Source: Meandrina meandrites
Taxonomy: Eukaryota > Cnidaria > Anthozoa > Scleractinia > Meandrinidae
Assembly (NCBI GenBank): GCA_963693305.1
Contig: OY855906.1
Coordinates: 19,467,161-19,531,160, forward strand
DNA: 64,000 nucleotides
Direction of reading: 5' to 3'
The translations under genes were made by a program, and so were the position numbers. A model generated the notes under the pieces. The model made no database searches. It was given only the letters and a program-made list of their open reading frames with translations, and was not told the origin of the DNA. Shown here one piece after another: positions 35,501 to 50,500 of this stretch. Each line of letters starts with the position of its first letter. The stretch's first letter is position 1.

Positions 35501-38500
35501 AGAAACTGCTGAAGGTTGACTTTCATCAAATGGAGAAAAGAGTAAGTGGAAAACAACAACCCTGTACCAAGCTTTCGGGGTGCGCCGGGGGAAACGAAAG
35601 CAAGCGAAGAAAAGAAAAACGACTGGGACACCCTCCCTTTTTTTCTTTGCTCGTTAGCTCGCGTTTTCCTCGCATGCATGATCACTTACATTATCTGGTT
35701 CTGTGATGGAATTCTCCTAACATAGCGAGCAAAATGACTGAAACTACAATTCTGGGCTGGTCTTGTGACTTTTCACATTACATTGCTTCCATTTCAACTA
35801 TTGACAGCACCTAATCTCCTATTTCCAGTCGCCTATATGTAAATATATAAATTAGTGGCTCTCTGAAAAAGCCTTAAACAGAGAAAATGGAGGATAAAAA
35901 TGCTTTGTTCCTATTGTTAGCCTGAGCGTTTTGGAAAGTGTGAAGAAAGCGCAAGGTATTCGCTTGCCTCAACTAGTTTTTTGAGTATTACATCATTTGG
36001 AAGGAAAAATCAAGGAAGGTTCACTTGCTGAAAGCGTTAACGAGATGTTATACACTGTTTCGTAGTTTGATCGCTTCCGCCGGAAGTTAATAGAATACAC
36101 ATTCAGTGGAGGTTCTCCAAGAACAGTGGACCATGAATTGGATGACGATGAACTCCTTGATCACGTGAGGCAGATGGCTCACGACAAGGTGTCTCTTGTG
36201 GAGGAAATTAAGCAGTACGCTAGCTCAGAAAGCGAGGTCAGTACAACATAAATTCCCGTCATCATTCGACTTTATACAGGGTTGGTGTCTTCCAGTAGGC
36301 TGGCGCTTCCGTTTGTATCCAGTATTCCAATTTCATGTTATCTTCTAATTACGTCCTAATATTTTCGTAAAGAAGCTCGAACCTAAACTGATATATTCTT
36401 GGCAGTTTTTGGATCTTGTTCCAGGCGTTACCCTAGTTGGAAAGCAGCGCAGAGATTGACGAGAGTTCGCAAATCCCTCGTCCCCGGGCCCTCGCCTCGC
36501 CTTGTTTGTCCCACTCCCCGGTCTTTGCGCTGCTCTCCAACTAACCTAACACCAGGAAGTGGTGATTATCTTTTTTATCTACAGATGATCTTTATTTTAC
36601 ACCAACGTTTGTGTCTCAACACAGTAAGTGCCCGGTCTCTAATAGACACCCTCCTCTAGCAGCCTAGACCCTTAATTGACTCATAACTAAGGAAAAATTA
36701 CTTGGTCTGTGATAAATATAGAGTAGCATTACATATCAATACTTACGTTCCTAAAAGAAGAAAACGAGGAAATTAAGTGGGCGATAATCTTGTTCTTGTA
36801 CTAGCGATAGTAATCACGTGATAATCTTGTTTCGGGTTACGTTATGGGGTTTATTATAAATTGTGAAGAGTTGATTTAGTTAGAAAAATGTTGAGGTTAA
36901 TTTGCTTTATTTTCCGTCTTTAATGTTATTTAGAAAGAAGCTAAAGATAAGGATTTGAAGGATTCAACTGGTGAACTACGGAAACATCTGGACGGCATGG
37001 TGGTACGATATGATGTCATTCAGCATCTAATGCTTAGAATATGAATGTATTGTGAATCTCACAGTTAACGAAAAAAAAAAGCACCTACCAAACAAAAGAG
37101 AATCGTAAATTCGGAAGACAGTGTTGGAGGACAGTGTCTAGCAGACATTCTAGCACGGCAGCACGGCCGGGATAGAGAAAAAATGCCATTGTACGTTGTG
37201 TACGCTGATTGCAATAGTCCTCTAACTGTGTGTTGCTTCTCATGTCCATAGAAACGGTTGTGGAAGTCTGGTAGGACGTGTAGCTCCCTGGAGGAAGAAC
37301 TCACTTTAGTCGAGGAACTTACAACTCACGATTCTCTTTCTTGGATAAAGGTACAACAGCTTACAGACTGAGAGCCAGGGCCCTGGAATACAAAGTATTC
37401 GTTAAAACGACAAGTCGTTAGGCGTGCAATTAATAATCAGCTCAGCTTTATTCTACAATACGTAGCAGTAAATACTTAAACGTAAGGTAAAAAAGGAATG
37501 AAGATAATAAAACTGAGAATGATAGAAAAGCGCAATATAAGATACAAGGGAAAATATTAAACACTTTTAGAATGAGTCTGCATGGCGCTAGAAGTACAAT
37601 GATTACATTTTTGATTGCTGCTTCTTTTCTTCTGTAGGATTTCGTTTGTAAGATGCTGTCTAATGAGGCTGCATGGCAACAGAAGGCAGAAGAAGCTCTA
37701 AAGAAGGTGGCAGCAGATGATTCGGATTCGGGTTGGTACAAGTGCTGTTTTGATAGAACAGTCGAGAAACTCTTGCTACCTGTCCGAACAGTTTTATTGC
37801 CCAATGAAAAATAGTTTAATTTCAGCATACGAAAACTCTGGACATTGAGTGTGCTAGCGTCACATGTATAACGTACTCGGATGTTGTTGTTCAATTTTGC
37901 CCTTGGTACAATTGTACAATTTGATATTTTCCCTTGTCCTGGAGTATGGTAATATATATTAGTGAATATATAACAAAAGAAAGTACTAGATTTTATTATC
38001 CAACTGCGCTTCGTGGAGAACAAATAACGTGGAAAGCAAGTACAAATATCACACGATATTTGTACTCCACAACACTAGTTTATCAGGTTCCGTATTCCTC
38101 TCGACCGCGCGAATGATTCAAAAACTGTGGAAAGACAGCATTTTGAGAAAAGAAAAGCTTGGATAGTAAATCCTAAATCTCTTATTAGACATTTTAGTGT
38201 GCAGTATCGCTGTACATTTTTACTCGTTATTTGTATTTTTTTCGGGCTCGCCAAAATACTGCAAGACTTGTAAAAATATACAGAGATACTACACACTAAC
38301 ATGCCAAATAAGATATATGTACCAAGGGTAAAATTGAACCACAACAGTTACTTTGTGCAACTGAACAACCCATTAGTGTCTTCACATTGTGTTGTACAGA
38401 GCGTTTTCACATGACGTCAACGGCAACCACATTGTTGTCTCCAAATAGTGAAATTTTGCTCCTTTGAGGACGAGCACTTTTTGTTATAAAAACACTTCCT

Positions 38501-41500
38501 TTTGTTAATGCCGTGAAAACTATCAATTAGAAATTGAGTGTTATAGGAAGTTAATAGTTAATTTTCTTTTTTATTCTTTGCAGAAACCTCTGTCAGCGTC
38601 GAGGATTTGTGTCGTCAGTTAAGAGATCAGAAGGATGAATGTCGAAAGCTGAAGGGAAAGTAAGGAGTATTTTACAATTTCATTATCCTTGGCCAAGTTT
38701 TCTGACTCAGAGTAACACGAGCTACTCAGAAAAAGAAATCGGAGTTCTCTCGACAGGAGTTGAGCCTGTGGGGAAGATCATACGTTCTACTTCTGTTGGG
38801 ATAATTCGGATTTCTTTTTCGAGTAGCTTTCCGTGTCATTGTCAGATTAATTTGTTTCCCACTGTGTTTTTACCAAGCTTAACATATACCAAAATAGGCC
38901 AAAGTACTGGTCTTTTTTCCTCTAATAACTACTGGAAGTCTCAAGTTAATCGAGTTCTCTTTTGATAAAACTTGAATTCTGAAATAAGTTAGACTTTAGA
39001 GCGTTGCCGAGTATTTCAATTTCCTTCCGTGTTTTGTTTTTTCTTGATCTCACAAACGTTTTATTTCGATGATGAGCAAATTACTCCACAGGAAGAAAAA
39101 AACATTCAATAAGTAACTATTAGGTCTATTAGCTAGCTAGCCACTCAAACTAGAACACATTGAATTGTGACTTAAAACCCACAGCCAAATAGAATACAAG
39201 TAAGACGCCATTACTGATTCAGTGTAACACGAGCTACTCAGAAAAAGAAATCGGAGTTCTCTCGACAGGAGTTGAACCTGTGGGGAAGATCATACGTTCT
39301 TCTTCTGTTGGGATAATTCGGATTTCTTTTTTCGAGTAGCTTACCGTGTCAGTGTCTGATTAATATATATTTCCCACTGTGTTTTTACCAAGCTGAACAT
39401 ATACCATCATTTATTTTCACAAAAAGGATATTTATTTCACGCAGGAAAAATAAATGTTTTTATGTAGCTTGTGACGCAGTAGTTCCCAGCTTCCGGTGAG
39501 GGATTACATCATTGCTTCTTACATGAAAGTGAGGCAACCGGGGGACTAGTTCGACCTTCACTGAAACATTATCACAACATGGCGTATTCCATTTTTCCCT
39601 CCCTCCGCTCCCTGTCTTACATCTTACCGAACGTGAGGCGGGTTTTCCCCCACCTTTGCTGGGATATTTCCTTGTTTGTTTTTCTAATGTTATCTTTAAC
39701 TGATTGTTTTGAAATAAAACGGCCACACCTGTGGCCAAAATATCCCAAATGGGAATGTCTGTTTTTGTCCCAGCAAACAGAGCTCAGCCAAAGCAGCACA
39801 CATGTCTTACCAATAAGTATGTTTTCATTAATTAAGAAGGAGCAAGATACATAAATAGTATACTTTGGTTATTAAAAATTACATAAAAAGACATCGTTCA
39901 TTCTTTTTCATCTTGTAAACCTCGTTGTTGCAGAATTGCAGAAATGGAAGAAACCCATCAAGAAGTTCTGTTAAAAGTACGAGAGGACATGAAGAGAGAA
40001 GAAGAAAAACACATCTCCAAAGCAGTGGCTGAAGTGAGATCTGAGGAGGAGGAAAAACAACAGGAAATGATCCAGGAAATGAAACAAAAGGAACGGGAAA
40101 GGATACAGGCGGCGGTGGATGCAGAAAGAAGAATTATGGAATCACAACATGGCAGCGTTACACAGTTACAACAGGTTAGAAGATAGAATACTACATTCAG
40201 TAGAATAGCAGCTCTTGTAAGCTTGTAATTCTACTAGCCTTCTAGTGTAGCAGTTGCTGTTGTTTTTGGGTCTAGGACATTGTTGCTGTTGTTTGTTTTA
40301 TTGTTCTCTCGAAGAGGATGATCGTGTGATTCTTTTAGAGGGTCGAAGGTTGGCGACTATGGTGCATTGTCATCATGTCGAGTATTTCTTTTCATGTAGG
40401 TTGTGAACGATCGACAGAAGGAGTTAGAGAATCATCGAGTTGCCTTAGCAACAGCCAGGTCTCAATATGACCAAGCTAAAGATGGATTACAGAGAGCTAA
40501 AGAAACAGAGGTGAGTGCTGAATGCTACTGACTTGTCATACCTATCAACAGAAACAGTGACTTCAAGTTAACAATCAAAAGTTAGGATAGAAAAAAAGGA
40601 TCGCTAAAATTACTTGCAAGTAGCTGTTGAGGTTATTGATTCGATTCAAGCCCAAGCCGAACCTAAATTCTTAAAACACTCGACATGTTTTCTCTTCTTT
40701 TTTCTCGTGAACTCTGCATCCCAGTTACTCTAGAAACGAAAAGAATGCGTTATTAGTTTGATAGGTGACAAAGTTTACTCCATGTTTTCAGAATCATTTA
40801 CGATCGCAGCTGCAAGAGCAAGCTGCTGCATACAAAGAACAGCTGGCTCGTGTTGAACGCGAGAGGGAGGAATTAAAAAATTACAAAGAAGAAGAGGTTG
40901 CTTCTTTTAAGGTAACTCATATCATAACAACAATTTTCTATTAGGTAGAGATGTAATTATGTGCATGCTTTAGTTTGGAACAAGTTTTGTAGGTCGATCA
41001 CAAGCAAACGTTGTCTTGTCTGTTGATAAGGCGCAAGTTGCGCGACCGTATCATCGACTTTGATTTCCTTTTTAGTTCCAATTACTCCATTGTACTATTG
41101 ATTTATCATGTTGCCTATTTTGTAAGAAATGTGATGTTTCTCCAATACTCTGGGCATTGAGGGCGGGAATCTCAGAGAAAGTAAGCTGGACAGTGAAAAG
41201 CGATTGTTTCTGTTTCGGACTCCACTTTTGAGAAACATATAGAATCACAAACTGTTCTCTTGTGTTTCCTGTTGCCTGTTGTATTTTGCGCAGGCACATT
41301 AACGAGCCGAAGTGTAATTTTTTTCTCGCCTCACCCTTCCATGGTTTCCTTCCTCCCCAACCCAAACTCCCTCCCAAAACTAATGAGACGAAGAAAGCAT
41401 AAACATATAAGAACAAAAATAAATCAATAACCGACTTTTAAAGCTAGAAGGTTGCGAGGCCGTGTATTCTGGAATTTGGAAGTGCTGTTTTTTGTGGAGG

Positions 41501-44500
41501 GAGAAAAACCGGAGAAAAATTCTTGACAAGGATGAGAACCAGCAACAACCCCAACCCACATATGACGCCGGGTGCGGAATCGAATTTGGGCCACATTGGT
41601 GGGAGGCGAGCGCTCTCACCACTGCTCCCCTCTCATTCTTGTTATGCTGTTTTCACGTGGCACAAGTATTAGCATAAGCATGAGCAAAAAATGTTTGCAT
41701 TTTTTTAAAACAACGTTTTTCGTTCTTCGTGAGCTTTTGCTATATGGTCTTTCGTCATACGAGCTTGTGCTTATGCCCAATGAAAACCATTGTTAGTCTA
41801 CATTGCAGCTTATTAACATTTCAAACCAAAGGCCAAAAAAAAAATGGAAAATTGGTAAAAACCGTTGAATACATTAAATGTTATAAGTGTAGATCACGAT
41901 AGGTAAGCCAAACATCATTGCGTCATGTTCAACTGTTAAATTTGTGCTCTTCTGACAGGAGCAAACTCGACAACATGCTGTCACAATAGTGGCTATGGAA
42001 GAAAGACTCTTGAGACTGACAAGACAAAATCGACAACTGGAACAAGAGGCAATGTATTCCAAACAAATCACTAGTAAGTATTTACCGTTAATTTCTGTCA
42101 ATCATCTGAAGAGTTACCTAGGAAACCATACAATAATGAAATGACACACTCACCGCTACCCCGTGCGTCAAACATATTCCTTTCTCTCCATAAAATCACA
42201 ACTTGGTAAAAAAAATTGTAATTTTGAGCTCGGTAGTAAAATGAGAAAGATATGATGTTCGTCATGTCACGGGCGTGAGACAAATAAAAATGTGAGTCCC
42301 CGGCGGAAAGCAAACTCATGGAGGTCATGGCTTCGATTCCCGTCAGAGTTTTCCTTTGTCTCACGATCGCGACATAACGAAATTACATTTTTTCTCTGGA
42401 TCATAATTTGTTAAAACGTTCTTCTAATTTTTTGTCTACCCATTTCTGTGTTGGAGTCACTCCGTTACCCGTTCTAACAAGTTTTCTTTCTCATTTTATC
42501 GTGTTTAATTCGCCTTAATCCTTGTTTTGAAAAATAAAAAAAAGGGAATTCCCAAGGGTGGTAAGAAATAAAGAAGCTATCTAGGATTATTTATAGCAGG
42601 GTTATTTTGATCTGTCTGTGTCGTATGGTAAAATAGCACTGCTAAATTAAGCCTCGGATACGCAGTGCCTGCATCTGTAATGACACAATATTCGTTTTGT
42701 TTTGTTTGTTTTTACTGGCACTTTACATTCCGTCTATGTGGCAGCTAACGGTTAGGTTTGTTGTATGGTTTATTTTAAATACAATCGTTTTTAAAGCAAG
42801 TAAGTTCAATTTCTATTTTACGCGCAGAAAAAAAGCAAACTAATTTAATATAGGTTTCTTTTGTTTTCTGTCGCTTAGCTGTTGTGCACTAACACAGTTT
42901 ACGCACGACTTTTCGCTTACCGTTAGTCAACAAAAATTGAACTCTTTGAAAAGGTGTGAACATCGGAATAGTTCTAATAGATGTTAACACGACGTTTGTA
43001 GGCTTAAGGGGTGAGTAAATCGTGCAGTTTTTTGTGAGATACTAACACAAAGGACCTTTGTTTGTTATGTTATTTACGTTGGTAACCTCGTTCGCAACAG
43101 CAACATAGTGCATAGTGGCATAGTGTATTGTTGATAGAATCAGTTTTCCAGACGTTTTCAACCTCCTGTTATTTTTCCATCGAGTTCCCTTGCGTTTGTT
43201 TGTCTAGTGTTAGCTTTGTTATAACCTGTTTTACAAGTTTGTTTTACTGTAAATGTTGACGTGTGAATGTTTAAGGACTAAATTTTGGTGCGGTTTTTTC
43301 ATACTTGCACTGCCTATCTACACTGTCCAGTAAAATGGGGACATGGCTTTCCTCTCTATCTATATCTGGAATCTTATCGTAAACAAGTTCAGTTGACAAC
43401 CCCATTACCTACTGCGGTTAAATGGGTTTTAAACCAGAAGCTCAGATGCTGAACATTTTTTCCGTTCTTTTAACAGGCAAGAGTCGACCATCTTCACCGC
43501 GTAAAGAAACGTCTCGACCTTCCTCCCCCAAGAAGGAGCCTGTGGTGTCTTCTAGACCGCCGTCCCCAAGAAAAGATCCAAAACCACAGACGAGGTCAGT
43601 CGAGACGGAGACTGTGCCCCAGACAAGCGTGGAAGCCACTTTACAGTCAGATATCTATAAACTGGAACAGCTTGTCCTGTTGCTAAGGTAACTTGTACGT
43701 CTTAAAACTAAACTGTTGGTCCTTACTTACAAAAATAATTTCATTTAATATCTAGTTTGGTATGCTGAAGTGAGTGCCCACTCAAAAACCTATGTCACAG
43801 CTGTCTCCGCAGTGATCTATATCAGCATATCCCAGTGCTTGGCTATTGGCTAACTATTTCCTTATCTACGTTTTTTGTACCCTGAACTCTCAGCTTGTAG
43901 AATTGTTCCCTTTTCTTTCTTTTAATAACAAATGCAAAAACATCTGATAGGTTCACTTGTTTTTTTCCTCCTGTTTGGAACCTTTAAATTAGCGTGGAGG
44001 CTCTACAACAGTCACTTTACATGACTGCTATCACAAGCAGTCTTGGGTTACTACGACAAAGTCGGATTTAGACTGCGAGCATTCCGTCTTCAGTTTTTCT
44101 TTGTCCGCGCGTGGGGCACGAAGAGAAACAACAGTTCTTATAACTTAAAACGTAACTGCATTTTTGCTCAAATCACTAATTATTAAACCGCTTTCCGCTC
44201 AGTTTTCAGTAGGTTGATGTTTAAAAATAGGCTCGATTTCCGCCGCTCATTCCCGAACAGCGGCTGGTAATCGAGCCTAATGTTTAAACAGCTTTCGGCG
44301 AATAAACATCAAACGGTACGTGATTCAAAGTCCCGCTGACGATTTGGCCGAGTAGAAGTTTGGGTCTGGTCACCGATAAAACCACAAAAATTAAAAGAGC
44401 TGCGGTCGCAAAAATGGCCGAGGGGAATTGGGGGCGATGGGGGCGAGACGCTAGCCTGTGAACAGGCTCTCCGGTCGAGGATGGGGCAAAAAGAAAGCGG

Positions 44501-47500
44501 CAAAAGAAAGGAGGGGGCGGGCTAGCGAGACGCCCATACAAGAGACTAGCACCCAGATTTCGCGCGACCATTTTCCCACTCGCGCTTCGTTTCGCTTCGC
44601 GCTCCACACGCTAAGAAAAAAGAAGGACAGCTCGGAGTCTATTTTTTAAGTGGCAACTGAAAGGCTTGGTAATAATTTCCTAGGCGTGAAGCAGCCCAGG
44701 CAAAAAAGGAAGCTGAGAGTCAGGGAGATGTAGTACAGGCTTTAAGACGTGATCTGGCAGGTGCCGCAGCGCGCATGTCTGACATGGCGGGTGAGCTGAG
44801 TGATAAACAGAAATTAAAACTTGAGCAGTACGAAGAGCGAATCAGAGAGCAGGACAGCGAGCTGGAAGGCCAGAGAAAACAGCTGGTTCAGTTGTCTGCT
44901 TTGGTCGATGAACAACAAAAAGAGATCAATTCTAGAGAAGACAAACTAACAGAACAACATAAAGTAAGTAATAGTAGTTTAACCCACCAAAAGATTATAC
45001 CACCTCCCCAGTCCTCCCCCCTGAGTTCGCGCCCGTGTCCCCTGACACCAATCATCATAAAGATTTAGACGAATACTTTTGGACCTTTTGTTGTAGCTAA
45101 AATGTCACTTCTGTATGTACAGGTTGTGTGTTGATCAAAAATTTATGATTTTTATCGCGTTGGTAGTCCCGAAAGTTTCCGAGAGTTTGGATCGGTTTAA
45201 TCGGGCTAAATCCTCGTATAAATTTTCTCGGATCCTTCGCGGAAATACGCCGTCAAACAGTTTCATCGGGACCGCTTAAAAGCACTTTTGTACACAGCAG
45301 TGATTGCTGTGTAATTTTATTCTTACAGTTTGTTATTGTTGTATTCATAGGCATTATTAAAACAAAAGCGGGACACTGTCAAGAAGGGAACTGAGCTAGT
45401 CGAGTACAAAGAACAACTGGCAACACAAATTGAAGAGCAAGAGGAGAAGTTAAAAATGATCGAGAGAGACGTAAGAGCAACACATTCCTTCCTTTGATTA
45501 ATTGCGTTAATATTATATAGATGTCGTATTTCAAATCTTCACGGTGTCATGTGTCTTGGGTTAGAGCTCTTGGCTTTTTCACTTCTCGCACATTGTTGCC
45601 GGTATTTACATTTGTAGACAGTCAAATTATTTCTTAATTCACTTTGTGTCTGGTGTACTTAAGACGATATTTGACCTTGCTTGCCAAGACTGACAAGGTC
45701 ACTACAGAAATTTTGTGTCTTTAAATTACGCAGATATGTACCTTTTATTACGCTGTTAATATAATTGTTGTTACAGTGGGAAATCAGCTTTTTACTTTCT
45801 CACTAGTCTAGCCATATTCAGTTTTATAATATTCTTACGATTTCTTTCACCTCAGTTGTTGTAAATTGCCGCGTAATCTGATACCAAACGTTAGCTATTA
45901 GGTGATCGTGAAAGCCACGTATACATACATCCCTTCTTTTGGCTCGTCACGCACTGTGGAGGAGGCTAGCTGATGACGACTCAGGACAAAAGGGACAATA
46001 AATTTCTTGTTAGCTTTAACTCTGTCGGTTCCACGCTGAAGGCTTTTTCACACAACATCGTTATATTTTCACCGACAAATTTTAATTTACCCAAGCATGA
46101 CAAAGACGTCTGAGATATCGAGACGAGCTGAAATGGCATACACTCTATAAGTTCCATTTTTATAAGAACGTTGAGGCTCACTACAGAGATCCATGTAATG
46201 TCTTGATTGGTTGTTGTTGTTGGGTTATTTTCATTGTCGGTAACACCAGGCGTAGTCAATTAATAAACCGATAATCGATAGCACCCGAAGCCTAACGATA
46301 TAAATCTTCAAAAAAGAAACTGTTATGTACTTGAAACGGAAGACTACAAACTTTCGATGAATTCGTAACAAAATGAACTATCGCCGGATTGTTATCGATT
46401 TTTGCTTATCGTTTACAATTAATCGATTGATATAGATTGGTATCGACTGATTTCCGATAACGATTTCTATAATTGACTATGCCTGGGCAATAGCAGCGGA
46501 AAAATCTAGGATCTGTATACTTCTGTGTCGTCAGAATAGAATTTTCAGTTGGAATCTCAAAAAGTACTCTTGCGGGGGAAAAGAATAAAGCACCGTATTT
46601 AGCTTGAATCTTATACGCCGCCTCCTCTGACCACGAACTCCAGCAACTCTCGGCCAGAAGTGACGTCTGAAATTCAGTCTATATTGACGTGCGTTTTCTG
46701 TGGATTGTCGTAGAATCTCAATACAAGTGAATTGCACGCCCAAGGACTGCGGTGCCGAGGAGAGAGACACGACCTGGTTATAGCAAGACAAAAGGAAGCT
46801 TTAGCAGACTTTAGAGATCGAACAAAAACACTGGAACAACTCAAACCACCTCGTAAGTTAAAATTTAACACAAATACCAGCCGGGTAAATAGTAAAGTGT
46901 ATATGACAGATTTATATATTTTTTATTTGCTTGGTAGTGATCTTACCCAAATCTGCATGGAATGTTGATTTGAACATCGGCGAAAAAATCGAAATCATAG
47001 TTTTAAGCATCCAAAGACGTCATATTTCACTTCCGAGTGGGTCAAAGAACGCGCAAAACAATGTCCTGGGGCTAGTCGAGCCATGACGTCAAAACAGGAA
47101 TACATTTGGCGTAATAGTTTCCCTTTCTTCCTCGGCTGTGTTGTTATGGACAAAATTTGAACGAAGATATAAGTGGAATTATAAACTTCCAATTGGTACA
47201 ATGCCGTTCCGTTTCTTTGGTTCTCGAGGACGTTCTTGTTTTAACACCACGCCTCCCTACTTTGCGCGGTCTTTGTCCCGACTGGAAGTGAAATTTGACC
47301 TTTTTAACGTCTTAAACGCGGTGAAGAAAATAAAAAGGCTTTCGACTTTTTTTCACATTCACCTCAGATCTCATGTAGGCTCGATCAAGCAAATAAAGGA
47401 ATCTTTGTCATCTGCACTTTAAGTTGGGTGAGACAGGATGGGGGTAATCAAGGGAGAACTAATCTCATATACTACGAAACCTTGACTTCGAACATATAAT

Positions 47501-50500
47501 GAATATCGGATGTCATCTTAGTATTTAGGAGTGGCTCTGCACGTGTCTTTGTCCGTGTGCAATGTTTAAAGTTAAGTTCAGTTTAGATCGCAAATAAAAG
47601 TTATGATTATGAAAAAATAGCCATCATCAAATTTAAAATGGTGACATGGGTCACGGTGAACATTAGATTCTCCGAGCTTTTTCAGAGAGACTGTCCCTTA
47701 AGCAACCAGCCCCTCCTCAGTCTCAGTACCAGACTGAGAGATAAGAAGGATTTGACACTATTTTGTTTCTCTCAAGTTCCCAACCATGAACAAGCTTTAC
47801 AGCAGATCGTTGCTCTTAAGAAAGAAGTCAGTGAACTGAGGGCGAAGTTAGCTTCACAAGAGGAAGACTACCACAAAAGCGAGGGTGAAATGCATGCTGA
47901 GGTAAGATATGAGGATTATTTTAAACAAACCCGTGAAGGCAGGCCGTATACTTACCGTGTACTATGTACATTCATGTCAATGTTCAAGGAATTATTGACC
48001 CAGTCTGGCCAAGTGTTTTCAGAAGTTCCGTCGTGGGTGGGTTATCTATTGTGTTCCGCTGGGCCAGTGAACCCCCACCCCTTTAAAGATCCCCAAATCC
48101 TTTTTTTTTACTGATGTGTTTCAAACAATAATTGTGGCGTCCTATCCCAGACTGGAAACAAATCCCAGTACATTTCATCCAATAGGGGGAAACCGAAACC
48201 CCCATCTTATTCGAGGCCATCTTATGATTCACCGGCACAAAGTCGTATAATTTATATAAGTAAAAGCCTCCCGTCTTTCTCCCCTGGAAGACTTCTGTCC
48301 CTTCTCAGTCACTGCAAAATAGAACCTAACTGATTTGGTGTGCTTTGAACTTCAGATTTCACAAGGTATTCATAATCGAATCTTAATCGAAGTTCAGTAG
48401 TTTGTAAAATGGTTTTTCTTAACCCCAAACAGCTGAGAGTTCGCCGTGAGCAAGCTTCTGCGAACTTGGCCGAGTCAGAAGGAGAGAAGAGCGCTCATCG
48501 CCAAACAAAAGAAGCACTGGACTTGAGTGAAAAAACGGTCAGTTTACTTGTCGATACAATAAGACTGACATGCAAGCTATGTCGCTACCTACATTCGCCT
48601 ATTCTTCCTTCTCTTGTTAAGCCTGCCACGAAGTGTACTGTAAAATAGGATTTGCAATCTTGAGAGGGCAGCAAGAAATTATCACATTTGATTATCATTG
48701 TTTTGTAATAAGGGCCGATTCGCACTAGCGGACAAGTTTTAAATGTCATAACATTTTTGACAAAAACAAAATTGTCGTGACAAGTCAGAGACATTTTGAA
48801 TAAAACAAAAGGTGTAATTATTATTACAATAGCTCTGCACGTGCTTCTGGCATCCTGGTACATTTCTCGGCACGGTCGTCTTGTGCAAATATCAAATAAT
48901 CAAGCAGGTCCACGTGGTGAAATATTTTAAAACGATTTGCATTTGAAGTGTGCGTGAAGTGATGTTTTTGTGCTGACAAGTAAACTATTTCTTTTCCCCT
49001 CCATTTATCGGCACAAACTGGTTCCCTCCGCATTCATTTGTTCCAACCCCGGTATTACCAGGGTTAATCCTTCCACGACCTCACCTCGGCACACAAACAT
49101 GTTTTGCCGGGCATATACTTCATGGTAACACTACATGGCCGCCAACAATGAAAACATATAGTCACCCAACCACAAAATGAATGCTAACCGCAAGCAAATT
49201 GCAGTAAATAAATGTTAACTGCAAGCAAACTACAGCAACTGCAATTTGCTTGCGGTTAGCATTCATTTTGTGGTTGGGTGACTATATGTTTTCATTGTTG
49301 GCGGCCATGTTGTGTTACCATGAAGTATATGCCTTTTGCCGCCTATCGCGGAAAAAGTTTGCCTGTTGTTTTTTAGTACAATCCAGACCAAACACAATAG
49401 CCAATCAACAACGTATTGTTATCTGGTATTATGAGGGGCGTTGGAATGCGACTTGTCATGACTTGTCCTGCCTGGAGGCAGGACATCGGCCCCTTTGAAG
49501 ATTTGTCCGTTTTGACAAAATTTGCACTTGTCCAACAAGTCGTTCGCACTTGTTTTTGCGATTGTTTGACAAAATGTATCACGCGTGCAACGCGGACCAA
49601 TCATAAGACAACTGCTTCTTTGTTTTCCTGAATTGTTTGGCAAGTTCTAGGTCTCAAAAAACGTATTCGCACTTGTTTTTTGTATCAAGTGACACACAAG
49701 CGATGAAATCTACCAATTGTTACAAAATTTGTCCGCTAGTGCGAATTGGCCCTAAGACAAGCGATTCTAAATGTAACTTGATGTTTATTAGACGAACTTT
49801 TATCTTCAGTAATCACGTGAACCTGGAATAATTGAATTGAGAGATTTTGTCCCAGTGTAATATTCCTTTTCATTATTTCACTGTAACATCAATTGACCAC
49901 AAGGTGGAGAGAACACGGAACATAATTACATTGCAGTGCCCTAAAAATACATGTAAACGAAACAATAGATCCCTTATTCGATCTGCGTTTAACAGATAAT
50001 ACTCGCGCACGTTTAACTCATTTCTCTCGAAACTCGTAAAACATATCGCATATTATCTGTGATGCCATCGAATAAAGTGTGTATGACTTCTTGTTATCTA
50101 ACTACACTTCGTATTAAATGAATTACACGAATATGAGTACAAATCAAACGTGCCTGGAAAACCGGTTTTACAGGTGCGTACAGTAAAAACTTGTTTTGGC
50201 ACCGTGCGCGCGCTGCATTAGTCGCACTTCTCAATAGAGCTTTCTGAACTGGATAGAAGCCTACGGAGAATAATAAACCTCGTATTAGATGTTTTGGCAT
50301 GTAGTATCGCTGTATATTTTCCCTCACTGTTTTAGTTTGCAGACTCGCCAAAATAAAGAACAACTCGAAAAATATGTTCAGTACTAAAACCAAAACATGT
50401 AATGTGATATATTTACTGTCTCTTGTTCTAAAGTGTTATTATCTGTTGCAGTATCTCAAGTTAGCTCGCACACTCGGAACATTGCTGGAAATAGACCCAG

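Larger units (their letters stand above)
48538..50451 (+). other. FHAD1 intron 26
   Basis: Donor GTCAGT, acceptor TGTTGCAG. It is the second-largest FHAD1 intron and carries the 1041-bp Harbinger-like element at 48712-49752, a small MITE at 49971-50077, and a diverged repeat at about 50250-50390 shared with 38150-38340. Confidence 0.65.

Noticed and set aside
47638..47776. 5' extension of FHAD1 exon 25 to an ATG at 47638
   Set aside because: CTCTCAAG gives an acceptor at 47776 and the phase from exon 24 (phase 1) fits only the spliced version; the upstream part lacks coiled-coil character.
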